Shown here one piece after another: positions 6,048 through 7,695 of a stretch of DNA of 7,695 bases. The stretch is from Modestobacter sp. (GTDB lineage Bacteria > Actinomycetota > Actinomycetes > Mycobacteriales > Geodermatophilaceae). Positions within the stretch are counted from its first letter, which is position 1, and each line of letters starts with the position of its first letter. The notes under the pieces are model-generated. The model was not told where the DNA came from and did no database searches. It saw only the letters and a program-made list of their open reading frames with translations. Made by a program: the position numbers and the translations under genes. The DNA is taken from assembly GCA_025965635.1 (NCBI GenBank), contig JAOPWO010000263.1:1-7695 (forward strand). Reading direction: 5' to 3'.

Positions 6048-6227
6048 ATGTCCCCCGTCATCACGGTGACACGGGCTGAGCTCCAGGGCCGTCGGCGTGC
6101 GCTCCTCGCGGGGCTCGGCACGAACCTGGAGCACTGCGCGCGCCTCGCCGTCACGCGCACGCTCACCGGTGCCGAGCTGGACGCGAAGGAAGAGCTCGAC
6201 GAGATCGCCTTCCTGCTCGGGGAGTAG
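6048..6227 (+). CDS. 59-residue small protein, unknown function
   Basis: ATG at 6048 to TAG at 6225-6227 encodes 59 residues: MSPVITVTRAELQGRRRALL at the start and ELDAKEELDEIAFLLGE at the end. A near-perfect ribosome-binding site, clean GC-rich third positions and an amphipathic helical pattern support a real gene. Predicted layout: a short beta strand (ITVTR), a helix from about 9 to 22, a middle helix of about 26-38 with a single Cys32, and an acidic C-terminal helix from about 41. It resembles small actinobacterial proteins with a first helix of the form R-x-E-L-x-x-R-R-x-x-L-L and an ending close to ELDEIAFLLGE, as far as I recall, but I know no function for them. It is followed in the same frame, immediately after its stop, by a relict gene, so it was probably the first gene of a pair. 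An antitoxin or small-regulator role is possible from size and pairing but is speculation. Confidence 0.72.
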   Translation: MSPVITVTRAELQGRRRALLAGLGTNLEHCARLAVTRTLTGAELDAKEELDEIAFLLGE

Positions 6228-6637
6228 TCCCCGCGAGTACCGGAGTCGCTGGAGGACGCCTCGGCTCGCTTCGCGACCGAGGTCCAGGAAACCCTCGACG
6301 GCGCTACCTCGAGGCCGTCCGATCGGACTTCGGTGTCTGTTCGGTGCTAGATCGCGCCCCTTCGATCCGGCCCGACTACCCGGCCGACATGACGACGGCT
6401 GCGGTGGCGCACTGGCAGATCCACACCGAGCGGGGGGTCTCCCACCTTCTGGGCCGGGCTCACGCGGTGGATCCCAGCCGCGTCGGCGAACCCCACGAGT
6501 TGTCCTCGCTGCACATCCCCGTCGGCGGTCCGCGATGCCCCGGCACCGCGACCGTGCTCGAGGAGCTCGGCTGGGTCCTCCAGCCGCCGCCGGTCGAGCC
6601 CGCGGCGAACGTCAAGGCACCCCGTCGGTGGTGGTGA
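6228..6637 (+). pseudogene. Relict gene downstream of the 59-residue gene, start lost and frameshifted
   Basis: Right after the TAG, frame 6228-6299 reads PESLEDASARFATEVQETLD, clearly coding-like, but has no ATG/GTG/TTG start; a GTA at 6237 sits where a GTG would be expected. After about 6299 the coding frame shifts by one base and continues RRYLEAVRSDFGVCSVLDRA, then SIRPDYPADMTTAAVAHW, HLLGRAHAVDPSRVGEPHEL, SLHIPVGGPRCPGTATVLEE and LGWVLQPP, ending at TGA 6635-6637. Rejoined, it is about 135 residues, soluble and mostly helical, of a family I do not recognise. The second part could still be made from GTG 6344 or ATG 6389, but neither has a ribosome-binding site. It ends exactly at the hairpin 6638-6659, so the old operon with the 59-residue gene kept its terminator. 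Confidence 0.55.
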
Positions 6638-6659
6638 CCCCGCCCTGCGCAGGGCGGGG
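6638..6659 (+). terminator. Strong GC hairpin terminator
   Basis: A 22-base perfect palindrome begins at the base after the TGA at 6635-6637. CCCCGCCCT (6638-6646) pairs with AGGGCGGGG (6651-6659), a 9-bp stem closing a GCGC loop. There is no T-tract after it (GCCACACG follows). Position and stem strength support an intrinsic-type terminator for the unit starting at 6048; being symmetric it could also stop transcription from the other side. Confidence 0.7.
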
Positions 6660-7025
6660 CCACACGTTGGTCAGGACGCCGGTGAGGTGCTGCCCTCCGG
6701 CGGGTCGAGGGCGCAGAGGCGGCAGTCCACGAGGTCCGACTGATCCGACGTGTGGATCCGCGCGGGCTCAGTGAGCGCCCAGGCGCTCGTGCTGGTCGGC
6801 CTCGGTGTCCGGTGACACGTCGCGCGGACGGGCCTCAGTCGCCTCGACCGGGTGCTGTGTCGTGCACGAGGTCGCGACATGTCCGCACGGGTGTCTCGGG
6901 GCCCGGTGGAAGCTCACGGCTCCGTTCAGGAGGACCGGCCCCGGTAGCCTCACCTCGGGCTGCAGACGGCTCCGGTGTCTCACGCGTTGTCTGGTGAGTT
7001 GTCTGGAGAGTTCTCTGCACCTACC
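6660..7025. other. 366 bp upstream of tRNA-Lys, no intact gene
   Basis: No complete gene is convincing. On the minus strand two adjoining fragments look weakly protein-like. One reads VSPDTEADQHERLGAH and stops at about 6768. The other, one frame over, reads TEPARIHTSDQSDLVDCRLC then ALDPPEGSTSPAS, stopping at 6671-6673. A single-base shift near 6770 would join them into a roughly 55-residue protein with a CxxC motif, but no start with a ribosome-binding site is visible. The last 40 bases before the tRNA hold tandem repeats listed separately. Nothing else stands out. Confidence 0.4.
6986..7021 (+). repeat. Tandem 12-bp repeats before tRNA-Lys
   Basis: GTTGTCTGGTGA (6986-6997) and GTTGTCTGGAGA (6998-7009) differ at one base; a third, weaker unit GTTCTCTGCACC follows (7010-7021). 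The array ends 4 bases before the mature tRNA 5' end. It could contain the tRNA promoter (the TTGTCT boxes resemble -35 elements, but no good -10 is seen at the right spacing) or be a regulatory site. Confidence 0.5.
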
Positions 7026-7098
7026 GGGCCTCTAGCTCAACTGGCAGAGCAGCGGACTTTTAATCCGCGGGTTGTGGGTTCGATCCCCACGGGGCCCA
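7026..7098 (+). tRNA. tRNA-Lys (anticodon UUU)
   Basis: A complete 73-base cloverleaf. The acceptor stem GGGCCTC pairs with GGGGCCC (one T-G wobble); the D arm is GCTC/GAGC; the anticodon stem GCGGA/TCCGC holds the loop CTTTTAA, giving anticodon UUU for lysine AAA/AAG codons; the variable loop is GGGTT; the T arm GTGGG/CCCAC encloses TTCGATC; the discriminator is A. The CCA end is not encoded (ACC then C), as is common in actinobacteria. tRNA genes are frequent integration sites, and both flanks carry gene relicts. Confidence 0.97.
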
Positions 7099-7227
7099 CC
7101 CCTCTTGACCTGGGATCTTGTCCCCTCGCGTGCCTCTCCGGTGCCCGTCACGGCAGCATCAGGGGCCGTTGTGGTCCCGGTGTGGTCACGCGCGGTGTCG
7201 GCGACGGTGTTGGCCGCCTGCTCGAAC

Positions 7228-7510
7228 GCCGAGGAAGAGTGTCGCTGTTGCCACGTCCTCGGCTGTGCCCGAGTTCCGGCCACGGCGACTTCTCGAGCAG
7301 CGCCTCGTCCAGCTCCGGGTCCTCGAGGAGCGTCCGGACCATCGCGGTGGCCAGGAACCCCGGGCGGACGGCGTCGACGTTGATGCGTTCGGGGGCGAAG
7401 TCGACGGCCAGCTGGCGGGTGAGTGTGACCACCGCGCCCTTCGTGGCGCAGTACCCCGGTTCGGCGGCGAGCCCGACCAGGCCGCCGATGTCGAGCAGCT
7501 TGTCGGCCAT
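7228..7510 (-). pseudogene. Short-chain dehydrogenase/reductase (SDR) relict
   Basis: The gene keeps its start: ATG 7510 with a GAGGG 6 bases upstream, encoding MADKLLD, a typical SDR opening. It then jumps straight to GGLVGLAAEPGYCATKGAVV, the active-site region with the catalytic pair Tyr20 and Lys24 (YxxxK) and on to LTRQLAVDFAPERINVDAVR and PGFLATAMVRTLLEDPEL. In a normal SDR of about 250 residues the Tyr is near 150, so about 130 residues, including the whole GxxxGxG nucleotide-binding part and the catalytic Ser, are missing in frame. Near 7268-7270 a one-base shift moves the SDR match to GTAEDVATATLFLG, a usual SDR motif, and the match ends at about 7228, lacking the last 20-30 residues. 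It cannot be an active oxidoreductase. It follows, on the same strand, the gene ending at 7617. Confidence 0.75.
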
Positions 7511-7575
7511 GCCGGTCCCTCGTTTCGGCGTGGGGTGTGCCGACATGAACGCGGCAGGCCCGCGGATCACCGCGA

Positions 7576-7596
7576 GCGCCCCGGCGGGCCGGGCGC
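7576..7596 (-). terminator. Possible hairpin after the right-edge gene
   Basis: GCGCCC (7576-7581) pairs with GGGCGC (7591-7596) around 9 bases, about 20 bases after the stop of the minus-strand gene at 7617. It could terminate that gene before the SDR relict, but short GC hairpins are common in DNA of this composition. Confidence 0.25.
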
Positions 7597-7616
7597 GGAG
7601 GTCGGCGCGAAGGCGG

Positions 7617-7695
7617 TCAGCGGGTGAGGTGCTCGACAAACCAGTCGCGGGTGGCCGGGCCGGAGACGTCGACGCCGTCGCCGTAGGCGTCGAAG
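7617..7695 (-). CDS. C-terminal end of an unidentified gene (partial)
   Basis: The minus strand enters from the right edge in a clean frame reading FDAYGDGVDVSGPATRDW then FVEHLTR and TGA at 7617-7619, 25 residues. The codons have consistently G/C third positions and the segment ends in a typical amphipathic helix, so it is probably the real C-terminus of a soluble protein that begins outside the window. The acidic loop followed by an aromatic C-terminal helix would fit a hydrolase or oxidoreductase, but there is too little to name a family. It is upstream of the SDR relict on the same strand (106 bases apart), so the two may once have been functionally linked. Confidence 0.5.
   Translation of the reverse strand, partial: FDAYGDGVDVSGPATRDWFVEHLTR

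Noticed and set aside
6742..6758. Small dyad GATCC / GGATC
   Set aside because: Only 5-bp arms in a region without a gene; too likely by chance.
7032..7283. Minus-strand ORF ending in GDRTHNPRIKSPLLCQLS
   Set aside because: Its C-terminus is the antisense of the tRNA-Lys gene, a well-known false protein in databases; the rest has no coding character.
1..7695. CRISPR array, insertion sequence, prophage or defence module
   Set aside because: No regularly spaced repeats, transposase or integrase motifs, terminal inverted repeats or known defence domains were seen.

Overview
The window is very GC-rich DNA (by eye well over 70% G+C) with GTG starts, strong third-position GC, Ala/Arg/Gly/Val-rich proteins and lipoprotein signal peptides. 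This fits a high-GC actinobacterium. A Geodermatophilaceae-like soil genus is my guess from gene style only, not from a search.

Left block, about 1-4151, is intact and compact. A 5'-truncated lipoprotein-type gene with an AMIN-like domain (+) converges on a three-gene minus-strand run: GtrA-family membrane protein (3025-2492), membrane-anchored metallophosphoesterase (2437-929) and a small cysteine-containing lipoprotein (911-582). A hairpin spans the two converging stop codons. Divergent from GtrA is a membrane protein joining a DUF2231 domain to a Rieske [2Fe-2S] domain (3264-4151, +). The 238-bp intergenic between them carries two clear inverted repeats. Most products here are predicted to be membrane or extracytoplasmic, so the block looks like cell-envelope housekeeping, but no pathway is defined by the sequence.

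Middle block, about 4152-7025, looks eroded. It holds a lipoprotein gene broken by frame changes (about 4172-4499), a small very acidic protein (4794-4507, -), some 500 bp with no convincing gene, a multi-spanning membrane protein (5789-5307, -) whose best ribosome-binding site points to a start one base out of frame, and a divergent plus-strand pair. That pair is an intact 59-residue gene with an excellent ribosome-binding site (6048-6227) followed by a relict gene (6228-6637) that ends at a strong hairpin.

Right block has a tRNA-Lys(UUU) gene at 7026-7098 preceded by tandem 12-bp repeats. It is followed on the minus strand by a short-chain dehydrogenase/reductase relict (7510-7228) that has lost its cofactor-binding half and tail, and by the last 25 codons of an unidentified gene entering from the right edge.

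The main pattern is the contrast between an intact conserved left block and a right half in which several genes carry single-base frame breaks or deletions around a tRNA gene. Real gene decay, for example an eroded island, and local sequence error are both possible. I found no CRISPR array, insertion sequence, prophage module or recognisable defence system.
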